DNA of 64,000 nt from Rathayibacter rathayi (GCF_004011095.1 NZ_CP028129.1:2976001-3040000); one strand, 5' to 3'. Numbered from the stretch's first letter, positions 17,581 to 26,384 are shown. A program made the numbers and translations. Notes: generated by a model not told the origin, from the letters alone.

Positions 17581-17984
17581 CAGCCCCGCGCGAGCGGCGT
17601 CTCGACGATCACCGTCGTCGCCTTGACCACCGCGACCGCGGGCGATCCACGCTCGAGCCCGAGCTCGCGCACCGCTTCGCTGCTCATCAGCGAGACCACC
17701 CGGTGCGGCCCGCACTGCAGCTCGACCTGCGCCATCACCGTGTCCATCACGATGTCGGTGACGATCCCGACGAAGCGGTTGCGGGCCGAGCGCGCGATCG
17801 GCGACGGATCCTCCGGCAGTACCGCGTTGGCGCGGGCGAGCCGTGCGACCTCGAGCCCATCGACGACCCGCCGCCCGGACGTGTCCTTCGCGCTCGCGAG
17901 CGTCCCGTTCTCGATCCAGCGCCGCAGCGTGTCGTCGCTCACCCCCAGCGCGGCGGCGGCATCCCTCACCCGAATCTGCGGCAT
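17580..17984 (-). CDS. HTH and molybdopterin-binding (TOBE/Mop) protein
   Basis: The product is 134 residues. The N-terminal part, [20 protein letters not shown], is a MerR/excisionase-type helix-turn-helix (5-50). The C-terminal part, [20 protein letters not shown] onward to [20 protein letters not shown] (69-125), is a Mop/TOBE fold that binds molybdate. This architecture is common in actinobacteria beside modABC and probably regulates or buffers molybdate. Its stop and the modB start share one base. The start codon at 17984 follows GGGGGC without a strong ribosome binding site. Confidence 0.87.
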   Translation of the reverse strand: MPQIRVRDAAAALGVSDDTLRRWIENGTLASAKDTSGRRVVDGLEVARLARANAVLPEDPSPIARSARNRFVGIVTDIVMDTVMAQVELQCGPHRVVSLMSSEAVRELGLERGSPAVAVVKATTVIVETPLARG

Positions 17985-18057
17985 GCCCCCGATCCTACGT
18001 CCGCACCTGCGCCCCTCCCGCCCCTCCCGCCCCTCCCGCCCCACCCCCCCCGTCGCC

Positions 18058-18124
18058 TCCCGCGAGATGCCACTTGTGTAAGCGTCGCCCGGCGTGTCGC
18101 GCGCACAAGTGGCATCTCGCGGGA
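18058..18124. repeat. GCGAGATGCCACTT inverted repeat, copy 2
   Basis: Perfect 21-bp arms at 18058-18078 and 18104-18124 flank a 25-base centre with GGCGTGTCGC. It lies between the modA stop (18154) and the HTH gene start (17984), inside the mod transcript. The left flank is a C-rich 8-base periodic tract (about 18009-18050) and the right flank is G-rich (18125-18152), so a much longer imperfect stem is possible. Confidence 0.92.
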
Positions 18125-18153
18125 GGGGGAGGGGGGAGGGAGGGAGGGGGGAG

Positions 18154-18918
18154 TTAGGGCGCGCCGAAACCGGCCGCGGCGAGGACTGCCCGCCCGGCGT
18201 CGGAGGCGGCGTAGGCGACGAAGGCCGCCGCGGTGTCGGCGTCGCCCGTCCCGGTCAGGGCCGCGATCGGATACGTGTTCACCGCCGCCGAGGACTCGGC
18301 GAACGGGATCCCGACGACCGAGCCGCCGGAGCCGCGGACGTCGGTCGTATAGACGAGGCCCGCGTCCGCCTCGCCCGAGGACACCTTGCCGAGCACGTCC
18401 GTCACCGACGACTCCTCGCTGACCGGCGAGAGGTCGATCCCGGCGGCCTGCTCGACCGCGACGGCCGCCGCTCCGCACGGAACCTGCGGGGCGCAGACGA
18501 CGGTAGCGGTGCCGGCCCGGGCGAGGTCGGCGAGCGACGCGACCTGCGCCGGGTTGCCGGGCGGTACGGCGATCTCGAGCGTGTTGGTAGCGATGTCGAC
18601 CGGCTCGCCCGTGACGAGCCCCGCGTCGGCGACCGTGGACATGGTGCGCTCGTCGGCCGAGGCGAAGACGTCGGCCGGGGCGCCGTTCACCAGCTGCGTC
18701 GCGAGGTCGGAGGAACCCGCGACGGACAGCTCGACGTGCGAACCGGGCCGTGACGCCTCGAATTCGCTGGCGAGTTCGGTGAAGGCGCCCTTCAGCGAGG
18801 CGGCGGCGAAGACGGTGATCGAGCCGCCGGACACCGAGGGGCCAACAGGTGCCGAGCATCCCGCGAGCAGGAGCATCGCGGCGGCGACCGGGGCGAGGGG
18901 GAGCAGGCGGTGACGCAC
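18154..18918 (-). CDS. modA: Molybdate-binding lipoprotein ModA
   Basis: The product is 254 residues from the GTG at 18918, which has GGAGG five bases upstream. The signal peptide ends LLLAGCSA, a lipobox. ITVFAAASLKGAFTELASEF is the diagnostic ModA opening, and GSSDLATQLVNGAPADVFASAD and AGLVYTTDV follow as expected for the oxyanion-binding cleft. It captures molybdate (or tungstate) outside the membrane for ModB/ModC. An ATG 27 bases further upstream is an alternative start. Confidence 0.93.
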   Translation of the reverse strand: MRHRLLPLAPVAAAMLLLAGCSAPVGPSVSGGSITVFAAASLKGAFTELASEFEASRPGSHVELSVAGSSDLATQLVNGAPADVFASADERTMSTVADAGLVTGEPVDIATNTLEIAVPPGNPAQVASLADLARAGTATVVCAPQVPCGAAAVAVEQAAGIDLSPVSEESSVTDVLGKVSSGEADAGLVYTTDVRGSGGSVVGIPFAESSAAVNTYPIAALTGTGDADTAAAFVAYAASDAGRAVLAAAGFGAP

Positions 18919-18937
18919 GGGGACCTCCAGATCGTGA

Positions 18938-18953
18938 CTCCGCACCTGCGGAG
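18938..18953 (-). terminator. Small hairpin between the VOC gene and modA
   Basis: CTCCGC (18938-18943) and GCGGAG (18948-18953) pair perfectly around a 4-base loop. It lies after the VOC-gene stop and 20 bases before the modA start, so it could end the first transcript or shape the modA leader. Confidence 0.4.
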
Positions 18954-18981
18954 CCCAGTCGATCCTAGAGACTCACCTGCG

Positions 18982-19500
18982 TCAGGCCGCCCCGTAGCGC
19001 ACGCGCGGATCCACGAGGGGGAAGCCGGGCGCAACCGGAACCGCGATCCCCAGGTCGTGGATCTCCTGCCGCCGCAGCCGCCCTGCCTCCGGCCCGTGCT
19101 GCTGGAGCAGCTCGATCACGTTGCCGTCCGGGTCGGCCAGGTACACCTGCTCCACGAAGTCGTCGCGGACTCGATAGCCACCGCAGCGTTCCAGCCCGCG
19201 CGCGACGAGCGCCTCGAGGAACGGAGCGAACGACTCCACCATGATCGCGAGGTGGTGCACGACCCCCGTCTGCAACTCGTCTTCCTCCCACCGCGGCGGG
19301 TTCGCGGCGAGGCGCCCCGGCGTCTTCTCCTGCACCACATGGATCTCGGCCGTGCCGAGCCGGAAGTAGGCGCCGCGGAACACGAAGTCGCTCGGACGGG
19401 TGAATTCGGTGCAGCCGAGCACGCCGACGTAGAAGTCGCGGGTCGCGTCGAGGTCCGAGACCACGAGGGCCACATGGTGCAGGTGAGCAATCAGAGTCAT
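18982..19500 (-). CDS. VOC-family (glyoxalase/dioxygenase fold) protein
   Basis: The product is 172 residues. LHHVALVVSDLDATRDFYVG begins the first beta-alpha-beta-beta-beta unit and VVHHLAIMVESFAPFLEAL the second, ending VYLADPDGNVIELLQQHG. Histidine near each unit start and the glutamate in VIELLQ are the usual metal ligands. VOC proteins include glyoxalases, ring-cleaving dioxygenases and resistance proteins; sequence does not decide which. It is divergent from the GntP permease and may be related to sugar-acid breakdown. Confidence 0.82.
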   Translation of the reverse strand: MTLIAHLHHVALVVSDLDATRDFYVGVLGCTEFTRPSDFVFRGAYFRLGTAEIHVVQEKTPGRLAANPPRWEEDELQTGVVHHLAIMVESFAPFLEALVARGLERCGGYRVRDDFVEQVYLADPDGNVIELLQQHGPEAGRLRRQEIHDLGIAVPVAPGFPLVDPRVRYGAA

Positions 19501-19705
19501 GCGGAGTCGTCCTTCTCGTCGTCGAGGCAGCGGTACGGATGGCCCCCAGAGTCGCCCGGCCAACGCGCCGCGGTCGAGCGTGCCGTCGCCGCAGCGCCGA
19601 AGACGGACGGATGTCCGCTCTCGCCGCTCTCGAGACACGATCGGTCGCCGCGCTCCCGGTCGTCCCCTTCACTGGCGGCAATCGTCACTGCAAAGGAGCA
19701 TCCGC

Positions 19706-21148
19706 GTGACCTTCCCTCTCGCCGTCCTGTCCATCGTGCTGAGCGTCGTCGCGCTGCTGGTGCTCATCGTCCGGCTCCGGATCCATCCCTACATCGCGAT
19801 GACGTCGGTCGCGGTCGTCCTCGGGCTAGCGTTCGGCCTGCCGCTGATCGATGGGGAGTTCGGCGTGCTCGCCGTGGTCGACGGGGTCCTCGGGCCGTCG
19901 CTGGCGCACATCCTGCCGCTGGTGGGGTTGGGCTGCATCATCGGCGAGATCATCTCGCGCTCCGGCGGCGGCGAGCTGCTGGCCCGCGTCCTTCTGGAGA
20001 AGGTGGGGACGCAACGCGGTGTGCTCGCGGTCGTGCTGGCTGGCCTGCTGGTGGGCAGCACCATCTTCTTCGACACCGCCGTGATCCTGCTCGCCCCCGT
20101 CGTCCTCTCGATCTCTCGGCGGGCCGGTCGGCCTGCGGCTTTCTTCGCGGTGCCGATGGCGATCGCGGTGCTCGCCGTCCACGCGATCCTCCCGCCGCAC
20201 CCCGGTGCGGTCGCGGTCGCCTCAGCTCTCGGGGTCGACTACGGGCTGCTCGCCGTGCTGGGCCTGGCGACGATGCTGCCGGGTGCCGCGGTCGGCATCC
20301 TCTGGGCGTCCCGTCGCCTCGCGCGGATCGACGCCCGCGGCGGGCTGCCGATCCCCGTCGAGGACCCGCCCGCGGAGCGCACCGTCGCCCAGCCCGACAC
20401 GCGCGCGGTCTCCACCCTCGCCGGCGGAAGCACCGCCCTCGCCACGGCGCCCGCGACCGCGACCCGCCTGCTGCCCAGGCTCCTGGTCGTGCTCACCCTG
20501 CCGGTGCTGCTGATCCTGCTCGCGACGCTCACCGCCCTCGTCGCCCCGCAGTCGACTCCGCTGGGCGACGTCCTCCGCTTCCTCGGCACCCCCGTCGTCG
20601 CGCTGATGATCACGACGGTCGTCGCCTACGTCCTGCTGCTGCCCCGGTCGGCGCGGGGCACCGGGGGTCTGACTGAAGTCGGCCGGGTGGGGCTGCGACC
20701 GGTCGGGGAGATCGTGCTCTCGACAGGCGGAGGCGTGGCGTTCGGTGGTGTTATCGCGGCCTCCGGGATCGGCGGCCAGCTGGTCGAGCGGCTCCAGGAG
20801 GCGCACCTGCCGCTGGTCGTGTTCGGTTTCGTCCTGGCGGCGGTGCTGCGCGCGACCCTCGGCACCACCACGGCGGCGGTCACTACGGTCGCGACCCTCC
20901 TGGCTACGACCGTCGACACGACCGCCGTCGATCCGACACACATCGCCCTGCTCGCCGTCGCCGTCTCGGCCGGAGGCGTCTGCCTGTCGCAGGTGAACGA
21001 CGCCGGCTTCTGGGTCCTTTCGCGCTACTTCAGCATCCCCGAGCGGACGATGCTGTCGACCTGGACCGTCGGCGTCACGGTGATGGGCGTCGTCTGCGCG
21101 ACCCTGACCACCGTGCTCTGGTACCTGCTGCCGGGGACGCCGGCGTGA
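19706..21148 (+). CDS. GntP-family gluconate/sugar-acid permease
   Basis: The product is 480 residues with about twelve membrane segments. LGPSLAHILPLVGLGCIIGE and GSTIFFDTAVILLAPVVLSI, followed by AVHAILPPHPGAVAVASALG, are hallmarks of the GntP family. It imports gluconate or a related hexonate by proton symport. The GTG start at 19706 has AAAGGAG centred 8 bases upstream. A lactonase and several sugar-acid dehydrogenases lie downstream, which fits uptake of an aldonate. A transposase scrap and an AT-richer island follow its 3' end. Confidence 0.92.
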   Translation: MTFPLAVLSIVLSVVALLVLIVRLRIHPYIAMTSVAVVLGLAFGLPLIDGEFGVLAVVDGVLGPSLAHILPLVGLGCIIGEIISRSGGGELLARVLLEKVGTQRGVLAVVLAGLLVGSTIFFDTAVILLAPVVLSISRRAGRPAAFFAVPMAIAVLAVHAILPPHPGAVAVASALGVDYGLLAVLGLATMLPGAAVGILWASRRLARIDARGGLPIPVEDPPAERTVAQPDTRAVSTLAGGSTALATAPATATRLLPRLLVVLTLPVLLILLATLTALVAPQSTPLGDVLRFLGTPVVALMITTVVAYVLLLPRSARGTGGLTEVGRVGLRPVGEIVLSTGGGVAFGGVIAASGIGGQLVERLQEAHLPLVVFGFVLAAVLRATLGTTTAAVTTVATLLATTVDTTAVDPTHIALLAVAVSAGGVCLSQVNDAGFWVLSRYFSIPERTMLSTWTVGVTVMGVVCATLTTVLWYLLPGTPA

Positions 21149-21269
21149 GCGGCGGGCTGGCGAGGGGGTGGCTTTCGCATCCGGCTGCTGCGGCTGAACG
21201 GCGAAGTCGGCCGCGCAGGAAATGCCGTATCTGCGGTCCCTCTGAGGATAGAGAGTCCGGGTGTGCTTC

Positions 21270-21372
21270 ATTCGGCATCGCGGATGTGTTCGGTGTGTCG
21301 CAGCCTACAATCTCTCGTCCGCATCGGCGGGTCGTGCCGCTGATTGAGCCGGCCTGCTGTCTGTCGGGGGTG
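21270..21372 (+). pseudogene. IS5-type transposase fragment (HTH region)
   Basis: The frame reads ADVFGVSQPTISRPHRRVVP then LIEPACCLSGV. This matches the helix-turn-helix section of the IS5-type transposases common in Microbacteriaceae (GxLFGVSQxTVSRxxRRVVPLIE). The DDE catalytic region and N-terminus are absent. A different piece of the same kind of transposase lies at 63391 onward. Confidence 0.6.
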
Positions 21373-21613
21373 TGTCGCGAGATGGCTGTCCAGGGCCGGG
21401 CGAACCCGGAAAAATGGCGCACCATTCGGCTCGCGCACAAGCTCGGTATCTGCGAATATTCGTCGTCTATGGACAGTCTGGGACGATGTGGACGGAGTTT
21501 CAGAGGCTAATCAGCATTCTCTGGGTAACGAAAAATCCCAGATCGACCCCCAAGTGTGGAGTGGCGGGTAGCGCCTTGTGAGTGAGCTTCCGCGTTCGCA
21601 TGTGGCGGACTTC

Positions 21614-21642
21614 TTGACACCGTCGTTGACGTCTTAGATAAT
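21614..21642 (+). promoter_or_regulatory. Consensus-like sigma-70 promoter
   Basis: TTGACA (21614-21619) is followed after exactly 17 bases by GATAAT (21637-21642). It lies 35 bases before the start of the small secreted-protein gene. Such a close match to consensus is rare in this window. Confidence 0.65.
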
Positions 21643-21677
21643 GATAGGCGAATTCGGAGATGCGCTGAGGAGAAAGT

Positions 21678-22286
21678 ATGCCAATGGGAAAGATCGTCAG
21701 GAGGAGGCTCGTGGCTGCTGCTGCCGCATTATTGGCGGTAATCATGCTCTCGCCGGCGGCAATCGCCAATGAGGGAACCATCGCCGTCGAAGCGAAATTC
21801 GTTTACGACTCGGTAGCAACCTCCCCTGAACCACAAGCAAAATTTGGATCTCTTTCGCCAGAAGAAAAGTCACTGTTCGAGATCTGGATCACGCCTACAT
21901 CGAGCCATATCACAACAACGCAAAGTAGTGTGTCAACTATTTCCGCTCTGGATGACTGTCGAACATACACAACGCGAGGCAGCTTCTCGAATCAAGTCGG
22001 CAGTACGCTAGGAGAGTTCTGGACAACAGGCCAGGCTTGCACCGACGGCTCGTCGATCGTCACGGCAGATTATATTGATGGAGGTGGCCGTACCGACGCA
22101 TTCGGTTGGGGTTATGTTGGAAGTGATGCGGGGCAGGGCGTCTCTGACGGCGCCGGATTCGTTTACGGCAGTCACCACTTCAGGCTCACTATCGCCGGCG
22201 TCGATGTTCAACAGCCTTCTTACTGTGCACGCTCCGTATTTACGCTGGCCGCATCACACGGTGACGATCGTTGCGGTATAGCCTAG
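21678..22286 (+). CDS. Small secreted protein of unknown function, AT-richer than its surroundings
   Basis: The product is 202 residues. A basic start (MPMGKIVRRR) and a hydrophobic stretch ending PAAIANEGT form a signal peptide cleaved near residue 31. The mature part is polar, with four cysteines (in DDCRTYT, GQACTDG, SYCARSV and DRCGIA) that could make two disulfides. I recognise no family. GAGGAGA lies 6 bases before the ATG and a strong promoter lies just upstream. Base composition is clearly lower in GC than neighbours and a transposase scrap is adjacent, so recent acquisition is likely. Confidence 0.75.
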   Translation: MPMGKIVRRRLVAAAAALLAVIMLSPAAIANEGTIAVEAKFVYDSVATSPEPQAKFGSLSPEEKSLFEIWITPTSSHITTTQSSVSTISALDDCRTYTTRGSFSNQVGSTLGEFWTTGQACTDGSSIVTADYIDGGGRTDAFGWGYVGSDAGQGVSDGAGFVYGSHHFRLTIAGVDVQQPSYCARSVFTLAASHGDDRCGIA

Positions 22287-22294
22287 GGTCTCGG

Positions 22295-22600
22295 GTGATT
22301 CGCCGAAGCGGTCGCAGTTCCATAACAACCACATCCCCGCGTCGAAGCGCTCAAGAACTGTGCGGCTCACCGGTCGTGGGTGTGGTAGCGGTTTTTGCGG
22401 TGGCGTTCTTAGCTGTCGTGGTCTCGCCGATATGGTTCGCTTTTACCGCCCTCATCGCCGCAATAAATGTCGTGCGACTCGTTCGAGAGATGATAACGAG
22501 TTCGGCGCCCACCCTTCTGCCGGCTCTTCTCGTTGCCGTCAATATCACGGCGATATCGACAATTATTGTCATCTTCCTCGCGGGTGTGCTCACCGGGTAG
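22295..22600 (+). CDS. Small membrane protein of unknown function
   Basis: From the GTG at 22295 the product is 101 residues; an in-frame TTG at 22271 would extend it by 8. Residues 36-100 form two or three membrane helices (VVGVVAVFAVAFLAVVVSP, PALLVAVNITAISTIIVIFL). It begins 9 bases after the secreted-protein stop, shares its AT-richer composition and may be coupled to it. No family is recognised. An accessory or immunity-like role beside a secreted protein is possible but speculative. Confidence 0.5.
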   Translation: MIRRSGRSSITTTSPRRSAQELCGSPVVGVVAVFAVAFLAVVVSPIWFAFTALIAAINVVRLVREMITSSAPTLLPALLVAVNITAISTIIVIFLAGVLTG

Positions 22601-22843
22601 GCCGAGATCGGTCCGCTTCTGCTCCCGTCGGCTCCGGTGTCGGCTGTGCTCCTCCTGCGCCGGACGATTCACAGCGATCGAGCACCACCGCGGCGATACG
22701 GCGTTCGATCTCAGCGGTCGCGCCGCCGCTCTGCTCCCGTCGGATCTGGAGAGGGATAGGTACCTCCTGCGTCGCGTGTGTCCTCCGAACGAGCGGTGCC
22801 ATACGACCTGAGCGGACAGGTAAGCAGCCAGGCGGCGGACAGC

Positions 22844-23812
22844 TCACCGCCGCCGCAGCAGCTCCCGCGCGGTGGCCTCGTCGGTCACCAGTGCGGAGGC
22901 GATGCCGCCCGTCGCGGCCGCCGCGATCGCCTCCGCTTTCGCGCTGCCGTGTGCGACCAGGATCCGCAGCGGGATCGCTCGCAGCTCCTTCAGGGCGAGG
23001 CCGACTCGCAGCTCGTCCAGGGCGGAGGCGACCGGCCGACCCGAGCAATCGAAGAACTGCCCGACCACATGGCCGACCGCTCCGTCGGCGCGGGCTTGCT
23101 CGAGCAGCGCCTCCGAGACCGGGGCGACGGCGCCGGTGCCGTCGAAGTGAGCTGTGGAGCCGAGTCCGATCAAAGCCGCAGTGCTGCGACGGGCGAGGGC
23201 CAGCGCGTCGCGGACCGCGGGACGCCGGCGCACCTGCTCCGCCCGCGCCGCCGAGCGCGTCACGAACGGGGCCGGCAGCGGCGTGAACGCAGCGTCGGCG
23301 GCGAGCACGGCGGCGGCCGAGCGTTCGGGAGCGGAGCGGGAGTGATAGCCGAGAGCCTCGACCACCCGGACACCCTCGGCGAGTCGGCCGACGGCCTCGG
23401 CCGTGGGCAGCACCGACCGACTCGAGGCGACGGCGAGAATACCGTTCGCCGGGAGCCGTTCCGTCAGCAGGCGCGCGGCGACGCGGCCCACGCGCGCCTC
23501 GTCCGCCGTCGCGCCGCGGGGGAGCGACACCGCGACCCGGACGTTCGAGAGTGGGAACACTCGCGCGAGTTCGCGTTCGAGCGGCGCCACGCGGTCCTCC
23601 GGCGGGCCGATGCTTATCCGCACCACGCCCCGCGAGCGCGCTTCGTCGAGCATTCGCGACACCGAGACGCGACCGAACGACAGGCGCTCTGCGATCTCGG
23701 ACTGCGTCAGGCCCTCCACCCAGTAGAGGGTCGCGATGCGGCGCAGGAGCAGGTCGCGCTCCTCGGCGACCGTCCCGGGGCGGTGGGCGGCCGCGCGGGA
23801 GAAGGAGGTCAT
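22844..23812 (-). CDS. SorC-family sugar-responsive transcriptional regulator
   Basis: The product is 322 residues. The helix-turn-helix reads GLTQSEIAERLSFGRVSVSR (34-53), preceded by LLRRIATLYWVE, the standard opening of SorC/DeoR-type regulators. The rest is a NagB-like sugar-phosphate-binding domain with GILAVASSRSVLPTAEAVG and LIGLGSTAHFDGTG. It probably represses or activates sugar-acid genes in response to a phosphorylated sugar. It is divergent from the lactonase gene 118 bases away, the likeliest target. Confidence 0.88.
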   Translation of the reverse strand: MTSFSRAAAHRPGTVAEERDLLLRRIATLYWVEGLTQSEIAERLSFGRVSVSRMLDEARSRGVVRISIGPPEDRVAPLERELARVFPLSNVRVAVSLPRGATADEARVGRVAARLLTERLPANGILAVASSRSVLPTAEAVGRLAEGVRVVEALGYHSRSAPERSAAAVLAADAAFTPLPAPFVTRSAARAEQVRRRPAVRDALALARRSTAALIGLGSTAHFDGTGAVAPVSEALLEQARADGAVGHVVGQFFDCSGRPVASALDELRVGLALKELRAIPLRILVAHGSAKAEAIAAAATGGIASALVTDEATARELLRRR

Positions 23813-23930
23813 GCGGGTATCGTGCTCGATCGCGGCGGTCGTGCGGAGGATGGCGCGAAGGCGCTGACCGCCCGATGCAGCAGGAGCCCGCGCCGGCCGG
23901 TGCGGGTGTCGTCGATCGAAGGAGGTGCGC

Positions 23931-24839
23931 GTGACCGTCGCTGAACCGGGGGCACGGATGCTGGATGCTCTGCTGGCCCCTGGCGCGCGGCTGGAGAGGG
24001 TCGCCACCGGAGCCGCGTGGAGCGAGGGCCCGGTCTGGCTGCCCCGCGAACACGTAGTGCGCTGGAGCGACATCCCCGGTGACCGGATCCTCGAGTGGGA
24101 CGCCCGAACGGGGGAGACGCGGGTGCACCGCGAGCACGTCGAATTCACCAACGGCCGCACGCTCGACTGGGAGGGCCGCGTCGTGCAGTGCTCGCACGGT
24201 CGCCGCGCCGTCGAGCGTGAGGTCGACGGCGTCGTCGAGGTCCTGGTCGACCGGTACGGGGACGCCCGGCTGAACTCACCGAACGACGTGGTCGTCGCCT
24301 CCGACGGCGCGATCTGGTTCACCGATCCGCCCTACGGGATTCTGCAGGCGCACGAGGGCCACCTCGGCGCGCCCGAGTACGGCGGCTGCTACGTCTTCCG
24401 CTTCGACCCGGAGTCGGGTGAGCTGAGCGTCGCGGCGACGAGCGTCGAGGAGCCCAACGGCCTCGCTTTCTCGCCGGACGAGCGCCTCCTCTACGTCTCG
24501 GATACCTCGGTCGCGCTGCGCACCGACGGCACGGGTGAGCACTGCATCCGCGTCTTCTCGGTCGACGACCAGTGGCTGCTCACCCCGCTCGGGGTATTCG
24601 CCGTGATCGAGCCGGGTGTCCCCGACGGCTTTCGGGTCGACGTCGAAGGCCGGATCTGGACCTCGAGCGCCGACGCGGTGCAGGTCCTCTCGGCCGACGG
24701 CGCGGTGCTCGCCCGGATCCCCGTGCCCGAGGTGGTCGGCAACCTCTGCTTCGGCGGCGACGACGGCACGGAGCTGTTCATCGCCGCGAGCACATCGCTC
24801 TACCGCATCCGCACGACGACGCGCGACGCCGCCTCCTGA
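23931..24839 (+). CDS. SMP-30/gluconolactonase family lactonase
   Basis: The product is 302 residues, normal for the six-bladed propeller. AAWSEGPVWL provides the metal-binding glutamate, NSPNDVVVASDGAIWFTDPP the asparagine and substrate loop, and EEPNGLAFSPDERLLYVSDT the second asparagine and aspartate. These enzymes open aldonolactones to sugar acids in the cytosol. AAGGAGG precedes the GTG at 23931. The neighbouring permease, SorC regulator and dehydrogenases support sugar-acid catabolism. Confidence 0.9.
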   Translation: MTVAEPGARMLDALLAPGARLERVATGAAWSEGPVWLPREHVVRWSDIPGDRILEWDARTGETRVHREHVEFTNGRTLDWEGRVVQCSHGRRAVEREVDGVVEVLVDRYGDARLNSPNDVVVASDGAIWFTDPPYGILQAHEGHLGAPEYGGCYVFRFDPESGELSVAATSVEEPNGLAFSPDERLLYVSDTSVALRTDGTGEHCIRVFSVDDQWLLTPLGVFAVIEPGVPDGFRVDVEGRIWTSSADAVQVLSADGAVLARIPVPEVVGNLCFGGDDGTELFIAASTSLYRIRTTTRDAAS

Positions 24840-24888
24840 CTCCGCTGACGGGTGAGGCGCCGAGACGTGCGGAGGCGGCGCGCCGCGC

Positions 24889-25245
24889 TCAGCTCTGCGG
24901 TGGCGAGTAGAACTGGAGGTCGTTGCCCTCCGAGTCCTTGAACGGGAAGATGCGCCCCCACTCGTGGTCGCTGATCTCCCCCTCGACCGAGGCACCGCGC
25001 GCCGTCAGGCGTTCGAGTTCCTCCTCGATCGAGCCGTCGGGCTGGAACGAGATGACCGCGCCGCCCTGCTCCGCCACTGTCGCGGACTCCCGCGCGTTGA
25101 GGCCGATCATCAACCCGCCGGCGTCCAGCTCTGACCAGTCGGCGGAGGTGTCCTTCACCTCGAGGCCGAGCGTGTCGCGGTAGAACGCGACCGCCCGCTC
25201 CATATCGGTGACGGGGACCCAGACTGTTGCGACTCCTGATGCCAT
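24889..25245 (-). CDS. VOC-family protein, glyoxalase-like
   Basis: The product is 118 residues. ATVWVPVTDMERAVAFYRDT and LGLEVKD form the first unit; DGSIEEELERLTARGASVEG and WGRIFPFKDSEGNDLQFYSP the second. The layout is that of small dimeric VOC proteins. Function beyond the fold cannot be told. AAGGAGC lies 6 bases before the ATG. It converges with the lactonase gene. Confidence 0.8.
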   Translation of the reverse strand: MASGVATVWVPVTDMERAVAFYRDTLGLEVKDTSADWSELDAGGLMIGLNARESATVAEQGGAVISFQPDGSIEEELERLTARGASVEGEISDHEWGRIFPFKDSEGNDLQFYSPPQS

Positions 25246-25450
25246 GTCGTGCTCCTTCGCTCGATGATGTTCGTCCTCCGACGCTAAGTCGGGCGCGGAC
25301 GCAGCGGGGGCCCTTGCGCGGATGCGTGGAGGCTGCTCTCGCGTGGCGCGCGCCTCAGGGAGCGCCGAGGCGCCGTGCTCTCGCCCCGACGCCGCCTGAG
25401 CGGTGGCGCTTCGGTGAGCAGGGGCTCCTCGGTGCAGAGCGCGCGGGCGC

Positions 25451-26338
25451 TCAGCGCTCGGCGACGAAGCGGTGCACGACGGCGAGGTCCTCCTCGCCCA
25501 GGCCCGCGTCGAGCAGGTCGCGGAACACGGTGCGGAGGGTCGCGAGCAGCGGCGCGGAGGTGCCCGTCGCCTCCGCTTCATCGGCGGCGGCCCGCAGATC
25601 CTTGCTCATGTAGGAGGCGATGCCGGTCGGCGTGTAGTCGCGGGACACCAGGGCGGCGCGTTTGGTCTCGAGCACGCGGCTCCCCGCGTAGCCGCCCTGC
25701 AGGAGGGTGAGGAAGGTGTCGAGATCGAGGCCGGAGCGCTCGGCGATCACGGCGGCCTCGGCGATCCCGGTCATGGTCGCGGCGACGATGAGTTGGTTGC
25801 AGGCCTTGGCCACATCGCCGGAGCCGAGTGGCCCGAGGTGGACCGCGGTTCCGCAGGCCGACAGGACGGGCAGCGCCCGGGCGACGTCCTCCTCCGCCCC
25901 GCCGACCATGATCGAGAGGGTGCTCGCCTCCGCGCCCTCGATGCCGCCGGTGACGGGGGCGTCGACGAGGCGGAGCCCCGGGTGGCGTTGCGCACGCTCG
26001 CGGAGGCCGGAGGCGGACACGCTCGAGCAGACGGCGAGCACGACATCCGACTCCGCCGCGAGCACGCCCTCCTCGCCCGCGAGCAGCTCGTCGAGCTCAG
26101 GCAGGCCCGGCACCATCACGATCAGCACATCGGAGGCGGCAGCGAGCGAGCGGGCGCCGTCGTGCCACTGCGCCTCGGGGACGGCGCGGCGGGCGCGGTC
26201 GGCGGAGGCCGGGCGTGCGGTGATTCCGAGGGGGATCCCGGCGGCAACCAGGCTCCGGGCCATCGGGGCGCCCATCCTCCCGAGTCCGACGAATCCCGCC
26301 TGCACGGGCGGGACGGTGAGAGGCGGGGTAGCGGGCAT
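25451..26338 (-). CDS. 3-hydroxyisobutyrate-dehydrogenase-type reductase
   Basis: The product is 295 residues from the ATG at 26338. GFVGLGRMGAPMARSLVAAG is the NAD(P) loop, DAPVTGGIEGAEASTLSIMV the substrate-binding motif, and GSGDVAKACNQLIVAATMTG carries the catalytic lysine. The family reduces or oxidises short beta-hydroxyacids such as tartronate semialdehyde. In a sugar-acid locus a tartronate-semialdehyde or 2-keto-acid reductase is likely. It is divergent from the 2-hydroxyacid dehydrogenase and shares a 99-base control region with a perfect inverted repeat. Confidence 0.88.
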   Translation of the reverse strand: MPATPPLTVPPVQAGFVGLGRMGAPMARSLVAAGIPLGITARPASADRARRAVPEAQWHDGARSLAAASDVLIVMVPGLPELDELLAGEEGVLAAESDVVLAVCSSVSASGLRERAQRHPGLRLVDAPVTGGIEGAEASTLSIMVGGAEEDVARALPVLSACGTAVHLGPLGSGDVAKACNQLIVAATMTGIAEAAVIAERSGLDLDTFLTLLQGGYAGSRVLETKRAALVSRDYTPTGIASYMSKDLRAAADEAEATGTSAPLLATLRTVFRDLLDAGLGEEDLAVVHRFVAER

Positions 26339-26365
26339 ACGCCCAGCATATCGAACAGGGTTCAC

Positions 26366-26384
26366 AGCAGTGAAGTACACTGCT
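26366..26384. promoter_or_regulatory. Perfect 19-bp palindrome, candidate operator
   Basis: AGCAGTG (26366-26372), spacer AAGTA and CACTGCT (26378-26384) form a perfect inverted repeat midway between two divergent dehydrogenase genes. The IclR-family regulator gene at 27512 or the SorC-family gene at 22844 are the nearest candidates to bind it. Confidence 0.5.

Larger units (their letters stand above)
21149..21677. other. Gap with transposase scrap and promoter, start of an AT-richer island
   Basis: This stretch holds the transposase fragment at 21270-21372 and the promoter at 21614-21642. GC content drops clearly after about 21390. I see no intact gene. Confidence 0.6.

Noticed and set aside
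22590..22802. A 70-codon minus-strand ORF downstream of the SorC gene
   Set aside because: It has no clear ribosome binding site or homologue, and it reads like an extension of shadow sequence.
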